Shown here piece after piece: positions 16,610-24,723 of a stretch of 64,000 bases of DNA. The DNA is from Thermovorax subterraneus (lineage in GTDB: Bacteria; Bacillota; Thermosediminibacteria; Thermosediminibacterales; Thermosediminibacteraceae). The notes below the pieces were generated by a model. The model did no database searches. It saw only the letters and a list, made by a program, of their open reading frames with translations, and had not been told where the DNA came from. The translations under genes were made by a program, and so were the position numbers. The stretch is from assembly GCA_021608145.1 (NCBI GenBank), contig JAKIHM010000006.1, forward strand, positions 1 to 64,000, in the 5' to 3' direction. Position 1 is the first letter of the stretch. Each line of letters opens with the position of its first letter.

Positions 16610-17560
16610 TCACTCTCCAACAAGGTAATCTCTTATTTCTTCAAATTCTCTTAAGGAAATCCCTCGCTCTCCCAAATACCTGGGGTTTGCCACTCCTTTT
16701 TTGTGGTCGGCGTGGTAATCTGAACCTCCGGTAAAGAATTTTACCTTTCCTTTATACTCTTCTTTTATTATTCTTTCGATCTCGTCATCACTTAAAGAAC
16801 CTTTATAGCTGGTCTTGCTGTAAGTATAGCAGGCCTCTATTCCGTCCAATCCGTGTTTTACCAGCTTTTCTATATACTCCTTCCTGGTCAAATTCCTGCC
16901 ATCGGGGTAGGTTATGACTTCATCTATGAGGAACGGGTGGGCAAGTACTGCCGTGCCTCCGCACGCCTTGATTAAATCTATCGCATCAAAAGGACTTATC
17001 TTTTTCCTCCTCACGTTCAGCTCCGGGTCATCCCTGACCAGTATTTTCGCCTCCTGCCAGGTAGGAGCGTATCCTTTTTTAGCCATTACTTCAAATATAT
17101 GTTTTCTCTGAACTTCATCAGGGTCTCTATATCGTATATTTCCTTCTTCGTCCGTATATTTCAGTATTTCATTTTCGTAATCTATCGGCATGCCCTTTGA
17201 GGTAAGAATCTCGCAAAGTTCCCTGTAAGCATCGGACTTGCTCCTTTTTGCCCTCTCCACTTCTTCTTGTAAGAGGGGGCTTTCGAAATCCATTTTGTAT
17301 CCCAGGATGTGAACATCATCTACGTAAGTGTCGCAGGAAAATTCATAGCCCAAAACCAACTCTATCCCGTGCTTCTTGGCATACAGCCTTATATCGAGCT
17401 TTTCCCCGTTAGTTTCTACATAAAGAGGCGGCTGTATGTCGTGGTCGGTTATCGCTACAACTTTCAGCCCCGCTTCTTTTGCATTAATTATCAGTTCCTC
17501 GGGGGTATCGTATCCGTCGGAGCGCACGGTATGGCAGTGCAAATCGCAATCGTACCTCAT
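16610..17560 (-). CDS. PHP-domain metal-dependent phosphoesterase
   Basis: A 316-residue PHP protein starting at ATG 17560 after AAGGTGG. Metal-site motifs are CDLHCHTVRSDG (5-16), ITDHD, a Glu in LVLGYEFSCD, HILGY, VLAHPF and a C-terminal GGSDYHADHK. The long insertion in the middle (about 95-190) is typical of the family relatives of nucleoside-3',5'-bisphosphate phosphatases. Function inside a sugar operon is uncertain. It could dephosphorylate a sugar or cyclic phosphate intermediate, or remove an inhibitory by-product. It sits between rpiB and the aldolase gene. Confidence 0.8.
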   Translation of the reverse strand: MRYDCDLHCHTVRSDGYDTPEELIINAKEAGLKVVAITDHDIQPPLYVETNGEKLDIRLYAKKHGIELVLGYEFSCDTYVDDVHILGYKMDFESPLLQEEVERAKRSKSDAYRELCEILTSKGMPIDYENEILKYTDEEGNIRYRDPDEVQRKHIFEVMAKKGYAPTWQEAKILVRDDPELNVRRKKISPFDAIDLIKACGGTAVLAHPFLIDEVITYPDGRNLTRKEYIEKLVKHGLDGIEACYTYSKTSYKGSLSDDEIERIIKEEYKGKVKFFTGGSDYHADHKKGVANPRYLGERGISLREFEEIRDYLVGE

Positions 17561-17595
17561 CCCAACACCACCTTTCCCTTCCTGGTTTTGCCAAT

Positions 17596-18054
17596 TTAAG
17601 CAGTCTTGCACCTGTATTTTTCGTCTATCTTATTAATCTTTTCCACTTTGGGCAGCGACCTTCCTCCCTGAAACTCCGACTCAAGCCATATATCTACCAG
17701 TTTTTTTGCAAGTTCCGAGCCCACTATTTGCGCGCCCATCGCCATGACCTGGGCATCGTTGCTCTTTCTCGCCCTTTCCGCAGAATATACATCATGGCAA
17801 ACGGCAGCCCTCACCCCCGGCACTTTATTGGCAACTATGGCCATACCTATCCCCGTCCCGCATATCAGTATTCCTCTTTCGAATTCCCCGGAAGCAATCC
17901 TTTCCGCCAGCGCCACTCCAATGTCTGGATAATCCACAGGGTTTTCGTCGTAAACCCCTATATCGACAACCTCTATCCCCTTAGCTTCTATATGCTCTTT
18001 TATGACTTCCTTCAACTTAAATCCGAAATGGTCGCTCCCAATTATTACCTTCAC
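17596..18054 (-). CDS. rpiB: RpiB-family sugar-phosphate isomerase
   Basis: A 152-residue RpiB/LacAB-family isomerase. It has GSDHFGFKLKE at the N-terminus, the catalytic Cys in ILICGTGIGMAI and CHDVYSAERARKSNDAQVMAMG. RpiB interconverts ribose 5-phosphate and ribulose 5-phosphate; relatives act on allose, erythrulose or galactose phosphates. Its position between a transketolase and a PHP gene in the sigma-54 operon favours a role in the catabolic pathway. It starts two bases after the transketolase C subunit stop. The exact aldose-ketose pair is not determined here. Confidence 0.88.
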   Translation of the reverse strand: MKVIIGSDHFGFKLKEVIKEHIEAKGIEVVDIGVYDENPVDYPDIGVALAERIASGEFERGILICGTGIGMAIVANKVPGVRAAVCHDVYSAERARKSNDAQVMAMGAQIVGSELAKKLVDIWLESEFQGGRSLPKVEKINKIDEKYRCKTA

Positions 18055-18056
18055 AG

Positions 18057-19016
18057 TTAATTCACCTCGCTTTTATAATCATTTTTTAAAAAGCTTTTTA
18101 TCCTTTCAGCTATCGCGTTTCCGTCAAGGCCAAAATAGGCTTTTAACATTTCCTCCGAGCCTGCAGTTCCGAATGTATCTTTCACACCCATTCTCAGTAA
18201 CTTTACATCCGGCCTTTTTTCTGCAAGAAGCTCTGCTACAGCGCTCCCCAATCCCCCGGTTACGTTGTGGTGTTCAACAGTAACCACACTCTGTACTGAA
18301 GAAGTAATTTCCAAAAGCAGGGCCTCGTCCAAAGGCCTTATCGTCGCCATATTTACAACTGCTGCCGATATCCCTTTTTGTCTTAAGATCTCCCAGGCAA
18401 TCAAACTCTCGTATACGGCACTTCCCGAAGAGATGATCAATACATCCTTCCCTTCTCTTAAAACGTTCCCTTTACCTATCTCGAAAACATAATCCTTGCC
18501 AAACAATACCGGCTCATCTTTCCTACCACGTAAGCGCATGTAAACGGGACCTTTGTATTCGAACATCGCTTTTGTTGCCAAATACGCTTCCGTAGCATCT
18601 GCAGGGTCTATTATTACTATGTTGGGTATCGACCTTACAGCTGCTACATCTTCCAGGGCAAGATGGGTAAACCCTAACCATGCCGAAGAAAAACCCGTAT
18701 CAGTTCCCACCATTTTTACATCTAATCCTGCCGTTGCTATGTCTACCCGCACTTGTTCTATGGCGCGAAATGCAAGGAAATTTGCATAAGAAGTTACTAC
18801 AGGAATCTTTCCGCAAAGCGCAAGACCCGCAGCCACACCGATCATCGTCTGCTCTGCTATCCCCACATTAAAACACCTTTCCGGAAATTTCTTTACAAAA
18901 TCTCCGTACCTAGACGCCGAATCCGCCGCAACGGTCACCACATCTTTATATTCATTCCCCACCTCTACAATAGCTTCCGCAAAAGATGTCCTTGTAGACT
19001 TTTTAATTTCACTCAT
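18057..19016 (-). CDS. Transketolase, C-terminal subunit (first pair)
   Basis: A 319-residue C-terminal half of a split transketolase. The catalytic Glu is in GIAEQTMIGVAAGLALCG, followed by FRAIEQVRVDIATAGLDVK, LAHLALEDVAAVRSIP-like sequence and VYMRLRGRKDEP. The start overlaps the stop of the N-terminal subunit gene by eight bases, giving coupled synthesis. Several substrate-site residues differ from the second pair (for example LRGRKDE versus LGRHPVE). The two enzymes may therefore act on different donors or acceptors, such as a dedicated first step and the ordinary pentose phosphate reaction. Confidence 0.9.
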   Translation of the reverse strand: MSEIKKSTRTSFAEAIVEVGNEYKDVVTVAADSASRYGDFVKKFPERCFNVGIAEQTMIGVAAGLALCGKIPVVTSYANFLAFRAIEQVRVDIATAGLDVKMVGTDTGFSSAWLGFTHLALEDVAAVRSIPNIVIIDPADATEAYLATKAMFEYKGPVYMRLRGRKDEPVLFGKDYVFEIGKGNVLREGKDVLIISSGSAVYESLIAWEILRQKGISAAVVNMATIRPLDEALLLEITSSVQSVVTVEHHNVTGGLGSAVAELLAEKRPDVKLLRMGVKDTFGTAGSEEMLKAYFGLDGNAIAERIKSFLKNDYKSEVN

Positions 19017-19863
19017 CTTGAAGTTCCTCCAGTGCTAGTTCCTCTTTCAAATCTTCGTATTGCTCTTTCGTCAAAACCTTATAGTGCCATTCTACCTTGT
19101 TTTCAGCAATTTTAAGCCCTTTTCCTTTTACAGTATGGGCTATAATCGCAGAAGGCTTCCCTATCGAAAAAGGAACATCATTCAAAGTCGAAAGCAGTTC
19201 TTTTATGTCATGGCCGTTGATGCTCTTTACTCTCCATCCGAAAGACTTCCATTTTTCTTCAAGAGGCTCGAGTTTGCTTATATTCTCTGTAAGGTCCCCT
19301 AGCTGCAGTCTATTTCTATCCACAATTACCACTAAATTGTCCAGTTTATGATGGGCCGCTGCCATCGCCGCCTCCCAGTTGCTACCTTCCTGCAATTCTC
19401 CGTCACCGGTTACCACGAAAACTCTGTATTGCTTTCCATCCATTTTTGCAGCCAAAGCCATTCCCATTCCAATTGCAATCCCATGTCCTAAAGACCCCGT
19501 ATTTGCTTCCACTCCCGGGAGCTTTAATTCAGGATGCCCGGGAAGCAAAGTGTCGCATTTGGTGCAGAAATCCCCTAAATATTTTCTGTCAAAAAATCCA
19601 ACCTGCGAAAGAATAGAGTAAAGCGCAAGGCATCCATGGCCCTTGCTAAGTATCAATCTATCCCTGTCGGGCCATTTGGGGTTTTTGGGATCTATTTTCA
19701 TTACCCCTACATACAAAGTTGCAAGTATATCCGCTATCGATAAGGCGGGCCCGAGATGGCCGGTCCCGGCCCTTGTGCTCATCCACAAGCTGTCTTTTCT
19801 AATTCTTTCAGCTACTAGTCTAATGGCCTTTATCTTTTCTTCGTTTTGATTCAAACCGTTCAC
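19009..19863 (-). CDS. Transketolase, N-terminal subunit (first pair)
   Basis: A 284-residue thiamine-diphosphate half of a split transketolase. The diphosphate motif [20 protein letters not shown] ends with an Asn in VDRNRLQ. Also present are the substrate-pocket SKGHGCLALYSILSQVG and GTGHLGPALS, where many transketolases have GSGHPGG. It follows the transaldolase gene by 11 bases and overlaps its C-terminal partner. It forms the first of two transketolases in this operon. Confidence 0.9.
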   Translation of the reverse strand: MNGLNQNEEKIKAIRLVAERIRKDSLWMSTRAGTGHLGPALSIADILATLYVGVMKIDPKNPKWPDRDRLILSKGHGCLALYSILSQVGFFDRKYLGDFCTKCDTLLPGHPELKLPGVEANTGSLGHGIAIGMGMALAAKMDGKQYRVFVVTGDGELQEGSNWEAAMAAAHHKLDNLVVIVDRNRLQLGDLTENISKLEPLEEKWKSFGWRVKSINGHDIKELLSTLNDVPFSIGKPSAIIAHTVKGKGLKIAENKVEWHYKVLTKEQYEDLKEELALEELQDE

Positions 19864-19874
19864 TCCTTTTTATC

Positions 19875-21071
19875 CTAAAAAAGTGATTTCACGTATTCCT
19901 CAAGTTCCATTACCGCTTTTGAGAATTGATTGTAGGTCGTAACTGTGGGCTCTAACGTTTCAAAGTCTTCGGGCCTTATCGTATCCTCACCGTACCCTTC
20001 CGCAAAATAAGGTATCTGGAGGAGTTTTTCCATAACATCATCGGGCACCGTTTCGCCACATTTATTTTCCACAGGCCTATCTAAATAAAGTGTCATGAAG
20101 GATTTTATCAGTTCCGGATTCATCGTATAAACAAGGTCGCATCCTGCCAGCTTTTCAATATGCCAGATATATTGGGTCCCATTTATCCTGGGGCTCACCC
20201 TACTCGACGCCACCAGCATCTTGCTCGGATAATTCCTTTCTTTTAAAATCTTACACGCTTTTTTGGTGACCGCTATTCCAGCCCACCTTTTCATCTCTTC
20301 GGTAAGTTCTATTCCTCTTTCTTTTGCCTGTTGTTCGAATACCTTGGCATCTTCAAACCTACCTATCATAATGGTAATGACCGATCTCCACCTGCTATAG
20401 TCAACGCCGTATTTCTCTCCTGCTGCTTTTCCGTTCCTTACCGCCTCTGCAACCGCAATTATTTGTGGGAGCGTAAAGCAAAGCGTGGCATTTGTAGGGA
20501 TTCCGAGCGATGTAAGTATAAAGATAGCCAAAACCCCTGCCCTCGTAGCCGGAATTTTCACCATTATGTTGGGCTGTAGCGCTTTTAATTCCAGAGCCTG
20601 TCTTAACATTTCCTTTTCGTCGGTAAAAAGCCTGGGGTCTACCTGTGCAGATACATAACCGTATTTGTAATTTGATTTTTCAAACAATGGAAGGTACCTC
20701 TCGGCCCCTCTTTTACAAGCTTCTTTGTAAGCTTCCCATGTCACCCCTTTATAGTCCATGCCGGGATTGGCTTTGATTATATCTTTTATAACTTTTTCCC
20801 ATTCCGGCTTTAAAATGTCGAATACCGCTTTTGTAAGCGGCGGATTCGTGGTAACGCCTTTCAAGACCCATTCATCGGGGTCGGCCTTCTCGTCCCATAA
20901 TTTCTTAAGCTGCATATCGAAGATCTCTTTTAAATCGCCTTCGGAAGAAGCAACAAAATCATCGCGCCAATTTTCGAAGATTAGCGGATTTGAATCCCAC
21001 CAAAGTTCCATTTTTTCTGACAAAGCGGCAAGTCTTTCCATGGCGCTTTCTTTATAAATATTGCGATTCAT
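19875..21071 (-). CDS. Transaldolase-family protein, large form
   Basis: A 398-residue member of the transaldolase family, about 80-180 residues longer than the common forms. LKGVTTNPPLTKAV carries the conserved TTNP. MVKIPATRAG contains the Schiff-base Lys, and TNATLCFTLPQIIAVAEA follows. The extra length is N-terminal helical sequence and a C-terminal extension after ISPRINGTQ-like sequence. It is the first gene behind the sigma-54 promoter at 21124-21140. Transaldolases move a dihydroxyacetone unit between sugar phosphates. This large form may have a specialised acceptor or donor, which the sequence does not reveal. Start ATG 21071. Confidence 0.82.
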   Translation of the reverse strand: MNRNIYKESAMERLAALSEKMELWWDSNPLIFENWRDDFVASSEGDLKEIFDMQLKKLWDEKADPDEWVLKGVTTNPPLTKAVFDILKPEWEKVIKDIIKANPGMDYKGVTWEAYKEACKRGAERYLPLFEKSNYKYGYVSAQVDPRLFTDEKEMLRQALELKALQPNIMVKIPATRAGVLAIFILTSLGIPTNATLCFTLPQIIAVAEAVRNGKAAGEKYGVDYSRWRSVITIMIGRFEDAKVFEQQAKERGIELTEEMKRWAGIAVTKKACKILKERNYPSKMLVASSRVSPRINGTQYIWHIEKLAGCDLVYTMNPELIKSFMTLYLDRPVENKCGETVPDDVMEKLLQIPYFAEGYGEDTIRPEDFETLEPTVTTYNQFSKAVMELEEYVKSLF

Positions 21072-21123
21072 TTTTCAGAAAACCCCCTAACTATTAATCC
21101 TCTTCTTTTGGAGAAAAATTCAG

Positions 21124-21140
21124 AGCAACTTTCGTGCCAA
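21124..21140 (-). promoter_or_regulatory. Sigma-54 promoter for the transaldolase operon
   Basis: The minus strand reads TTGGCACGAAAGTTGCT, a perfect match to TGGCACG-N4-TTGC with ten bases between GG and GC. The start point should be near 21113, about 40 bases before the transaldolase ATG. A matching palindrome lies upstream at 21261-21274. Confidence 0.85.
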
Positions 21141-21175
21141 AAAAATAAGCCTTTGCGATTTTTATCGCAAAGGCT
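21141..21175 (-). terminator. Terminator after the sigma-54 activator gene
   Basis: AGCCTTTGCGAT and ATCGCAAAGGCT form a perfect 12-bp stem with a 4-base loop, followed on the minus strand by TTATTTTTTT. The T tract runs directly into the sigma-54 promoter. It insulates that promoter from activator-gene transcription. Confidence 0.85.
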
Positions 21176-21260
21176 AATTATTCCTTGATTTTTGCGGGTT
21201 TCCAGGCTTTTTACATTAAATGGCAAATCGAGTTTCCGTATGCAATTTTAAGAAAATCCG

Positions 21261-21274
21261 ATGCAAAACTGCAT
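21261..21274 (-). promoter_or_regulatory. Upstream activator palindrome, ATGCA-N4-TGCAT
   Basis: ATGCAAAACTGCAT is a 5-4-5 inverted repeat about 120 bases upstream of the sigma-54 -24 box, a usual enhancer distance. It is the third copy of the palindrome found at 13810-13855. It abuts the stop codon of the activator gene. Confidence 0.6.
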
Positions 21275-23019
21275 TACCTCATATCCCCTGCATCCATCAG
21301 CGCCTCATACTTTTTGAGCTTCCTTATTATCGTGGACTGATCCACGCCTAGCATTTCTGCAGCTTTGTAAGTGCTTCCTCCAATTTCCATTGCGCGCTTT
21401 ATCAATTTATATTCCACCAGGGCGCTTGCCTTCTTCAGAGGCATGATTTCTGCTACATACACGCCTTCAGCATCATAAGTGCCCTCACCGTTTAACAATT
21501 CGGAAGGGAGGTCTTTTTTTGTAATCAAATTTTCTTCCGAAATAACGACCAGCCTTTCAATAACGTGCTCTAGCTCGCGCACGTTACCCGGCCAAGAATA
21601 TTTCAAGAATGCTTCTATTACTTCGTTGGTCAATTGCTTTGAGCGGCCGTATTTTTCATTGTATTTATTCAGAAAGTGATGAGCAAGAATGGGTATATCC
21701 TCTGTCCTTTCTCTCAGCGGCGGTATTGTAATCGGGACCACGTTGAGCCTGTAATAGAGGTCTTGCCGGAATTTCCCTTCTCTTACCAATTCCTTTAAGT
21801 CTTTGTTTGAAGCCGCTATTATCCTCACATCGACTTTTATCGTCTTTATGCCACCAACCCTAATAAATTCTTTTTCCTGCAAGACCCTCAATAACTTAAC
21901 CTGCAGCGGCAGGGGAAGCTCGCTGACCTCGTCAAGCAGCAGCGTCCCTCCATCCGCCACTTCGAAAAGTCCGGGTTTGCCTTCGCTTCTTGCCCCAGTA
22001 AACGCCCCTTTTTCATATCCGAAAAGCTCTGCTTCAAGAAGATTTTCAGGAATTGCACCGCAATTTATTTTAACAAATGGTCTTTCACTCCTGCCGCTTA
22101 TATTGTGGATGTATTTTGCTAAAACTTCCTTTCCTACACCCGTTTCCCCATATATTAAGACCGTAGATTCTACCATGGCTATTTTGTTTACCGTCTCCAT
22201 TAATTTCTCCATTGCCCTGCTCCTGTAAATTATGTGGGAGTTAGCGGTATTGGCCGTTCTCAGGGCAATCAATTCCCTCTCGTATTTTTGCAGAAGTTCT
22301 TTGGTATGATAAAGTTCTGCTTTGAGTTTTTCCTCGTCGGTAATATCTTTTGATATACTCACTACCCTTTTTATCCTGCCGTTTTCGTCGAAAACCGGCG
22401 TTGCCATGACAAGCAGCTTCCGACCTGTTTTGGTCTTTTGCGTTATCGTGACAGGTTTTTTTTCTTCAATAACCATCCTAGTTGCCGATGGAAAATACAT
22501 CCCATTTTTCTCGAGGTCTTTGACGTTTTTGCCTATCAAGCTTTCGGGCTTTACTCCATATATCTTCTCGCACGATGAACTTATCCTCACCTTTGACCCT
22601 GAACCATCGGTAATGCAGGCAAGGTCATCGGAACACGCCATAAATGCTTCTAGATCAGTTTTTACAAGGTCAAGCTCATTTTTTAGGTTTTTTATATAAT
22701 TGTTCATGAAAGAAAGTACTTCCCTGACCGATACAATTCCTACAATTTCTCCCCTTCCATCTACAGCGAGAAACATTTCACCACTATAATTTTCCAGATC
22801 CACGAATTCCTCTTCCCTGGCAACCACAAAATCCTCTATAACACGGAATTTTCTTGAATTTTGGCTCCGGGGTACCTCATAGATTTTACTTACTCTGCCA
22901 TTTTTTGTTACAATCAAGTAATCACAATCTATAGAGCAACCGCCTTCGAACCTTGAAACTTCGTATTCCGTGATTTTGGTTATTTTTTTGTTCAATAAAG
23001 ACCTGAGCATTTCTTTCAT
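21274..23019 (-). CDS. Sigma-54-dependent activator with CBS-like, PAS, AAA+ and Fis-type HTH domains
   Basis: A 581-residue regulator starting at ATG 23019. The N-terminal 110 residues contain a CBS-like stretch (AVDGRGEIVGIVSVREVLSF). A PAS domain follows (about 120-235), then the AAA+ domain with Walker A GETGVGKE and the sigma-54 loop GAFTGARSEG. The C-terminal HTH reads GSTYKAAEMLGVDQSTIIRKL. It is encoded immediately upstream of two sigma-54 promoters preceded by a shared palindrome. It therefore very likely controls the transaldolase and FGGY kinase operons in response to a ligand or a cell signal. No phospho-receiver domain is present. Confidence 0.9.
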   Translation of the reverse strand: MKEMLRSLLNKKITKITEYEVSRFEGGCSIDCDYLIVTKNGRVSKIYEVPRSQNSRKFRVIEDFVVAREEEFVDLENYSGEMFLAVDGRGEIVGIVSVREVLSFMNNYIKNLKNELDLVKTDLEAFMACSDDLACITDGSGSKVRISSSCEKIYGVKPESLIGKNVKDLEKNGMYFPSATRMVIEEKKPVTITQKTKTGRKLLVMATPVFDENGRIKRVVSISKDITDEEKLKAELYHTKELLQKYERELIALRTANTANSHIIYRSRAMEKLMETVNKIAMVESTVLIYGETGVGKEVLAKYIHNISGRSERPFVKINCGAIPENLLEAELFGYEKGAFTGARSEGKPGLFEVADGGTLLLDEVSELPLPLQVKLLRVLQEKEFIRVGGIKTIKVDVRIIAASNKDLKELVREGKFRQDLYYRLNVVPITIPPLRERTEDIPILAHHFLNKYNEKYGRSKQLTNEVIEAFLKYSWPGNVRELEHVIERLVVISEENLITKKDLPSELLNGEGTYDAEGVYVAEIMPLKKASALVEYKLIKRAMEIGGSTYKAAEMLGVDQSTIIRKLKKYEALMDAGDMR

Positions 23020-23055
23020 AATAACCACACCCAAAAAAATTTTTTTATTATTTTA

Positions 23056-23064
23056 ATTATAACA
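23056..23064 (-). promoter_or_regulatory. Extended -10 promoter box for the activator gene
   Basis: The minus strand reads TGTTATAAT, an extended -10 element, 37 bases before the activator start. No good -35 is seen. Confidence 0.4.
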
Positions 23065-23128
23065 CATATTGGACCCATGCTGATCAAATGAAGGAATTCA
23101 ATGGATTATATGAATCCTATGATGCTTC

Positions 23129-24562
23129 TCAGGATTCCTCTCCCTCACCTTTCAATACCCCCATGGGCTTTAATTTGACTACTGGTTTTGTAAGCCCGGC
23201 ATCAACAAGAGTAAATACAACCTCATCAATGTCTTTATATGCCATAGGTGCTTCATCGAGCAGGGCTTTAAGATTGGTTGTGGCTATCACTACGTTTTTA
23301 GTCTGCTCGAGGAGTTCTTCTTTTGTGAATTCGCTCCTTGCCTTCCTTCTAGACATGACCCTTCCCGCTCCGTGGTTTACCGAGCAAAACGTGCGGCGTA
23401 TCCCGGGAAGGCCCACGAGGACATAAGAGGCCGTACCCATACTACCAGGGATGATTGCCGGATGTCCGGTGTCGCGGTAGCAGAGGGGATTATCAGCGTG
23501 CCCAGGGGGAAGCGCCCTGGTGGCTCCTTTACGGTGGACCAGGAGCCACTTTTTGTCGTGCTTTTCTTTTTTTGCTATATTGTGGGCCACATCGTACAAA
23601 AGGTCCAGCCCCAGGTCCAACTCCGGTTTTTTTAGCACTTCAACAAATGCCTCCCGTACAAAATGGGTTATGAGCTGCCGGTTACAAAAAGCGTAGTTGG
23701 CCGCACAGGCCATTGCCTTCAAGTAGTTCTGACCATCTTCTGAAAAAACCGGGGCGCAGGCAAGGCCCTTCACCGGTGCCCTCGTGCCGTTTCTGTCCGA
23801 ATGCTCCCACATAATCCTCGAGTAATCGGTGCAAATCTGGTGTCCTAGTCCTCGGCTGCCGGTATGAATTAGCACATATACCATATTTTTAAAAAGTCCG
23901 AAACGCGATGATAGTTCCTCGTCGAAAACCTTTGAAACCCTTCCGATTTCTATGAAGTGATTTCCCCCGCCTATTGTCGCAAGCTGGTCAGCCCTTTCGC
24001 GGGCCGACTTAGGCACCGCTGAAGCGTCCCCACCTGGAATGCATCCCCTGTCTTCTATCCTTTCGAGGTCCTCCTTCCTTCCGTATCCCGCCCTTACATA
24101 ATATTCAACTCCCAGTGTTGCTATCGCTTCTAAATCCGGTTTTCGTAGTGACTTTACTGCACTGGATTTTCCCACCCCGGCAGGCACCCTCGATGATATA
24201 TATTCAAGGATTTTAGATATTTTTTCCTTATTTATTTCGCCAGCATCAATTTTTGTAGTAATAAGCCTTACGCCGCAATTTATGTCCATCCCGACAGCCC
24301 CTGCCGATACCACTCCTTTTTCGTAATCCGTCGCCATTACTCCGCCTATCGGAAGGCCAAAACCGGTGTGGATGTCCGGCATCCCTATAACCGGACTTAT
24401 TACTCCGGGAAGCATTGAAGCGTGATAGAGTTGGTTTATTGCTTCATCTTCAATAAAATCTTGAAACAGCCTGGGGCTAAGGTATACGTTGATTTCAACG
24501 TTCGTTTCGCTATTAGTAAAAGAATAGCAATTTGTCGATACAAGTTTTAACTTTTCCTTCAT
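23129..24562 (-). CDS. rtcB: RNA-splicing ligase RtcB family protein
   Basis: A 477-residue RtcB. It shows MPDIHTGFGLPIGGVMAT, the metal-binding Cys in GMDINCGVRL, GGGNHFIEIG, IHTGSRGLGHQI and VHRKGATRALPPG. CSVNHGAGRVMSR carries the His that is guanylylated by GTP. RtcB joins RNA 2',3'-cyclic phosphate or 3'-phosphate ends to 5'-OH ends and serves in RNA repair. Length and motifs are complete. It is transcribed away from splB with a 161-base gap between them, and no RtcR or RtcA gene is adjacent. It is probably its own transcription unit. Confidence 0.93.
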   Translation of the reverse strand: MKEKLKLVSTNCYSFTNSETNVEINVYLSPRLFQDFIEDEAINQLYHASMLPGVISPVIGMPDIHTGFGLPIGGVMATDYEKGVVSAGAVGMDINCGVRLITTKIDAGEINKEKISKILEYISSRVPAGVGKSSAVKSLRKPDLEAIATLGVEYYVRAGYGRKEDLERIEDRGCIPGGDASAVPKSARERADQLATIGGGNHFIEIGRVSKVFDEELSSRFGLFKNMVYVLIHTGSRGLGHQICTDYSRIMWEHSDRNGTRAPVKGLACAPVFSEDGQNYLKAMACAANYAFCNRQLITHFVREAFVEVLKKPELDLGLDLLYDVAHNIAKKEKHDKKWLLVHRKGATRALPPGHADNPLCYRDTGHPAIIPGSMGTASYVLVGLPGIRRTFCSVNHGAGRVMSRRKARSEFTKEELLEQTKNVVIATTNLKALLDEAPMAYKDIDEVVFTLVDAGLTKPVVKLKPMGVLKGEGEES

Positions 24563-24723
24563 CGAACTTCACGCTCCAATCTATAAGCTCTATTAATCAT
24601 CCTAATTGTACTTTTAGGCTCGAGTTTTCATATCATAAGTTTATCATTTCAAGACCTTCCTATTCAACGGGCATACATTAACTAAAGCCCTTTCTAGGGA
24701 AAAATAAATAAAGAGGTGATAAA

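Noticed and set aside
13855-21071. Sulfoquinovose sulfoglycolysis by transketolase or transaldolase
   Set aside because: No sulfonate importer, sulfolactaldehyde enzyme or sulfoquinovosidase is present in the locus; TRAP uptake and FGGY kinase do not fit.
24563-24723. A sigma-G promoter for splB
   Set aside because: CATACATTA near 24670 is suggestive of a -10, but no convincing -35 at the right distance.
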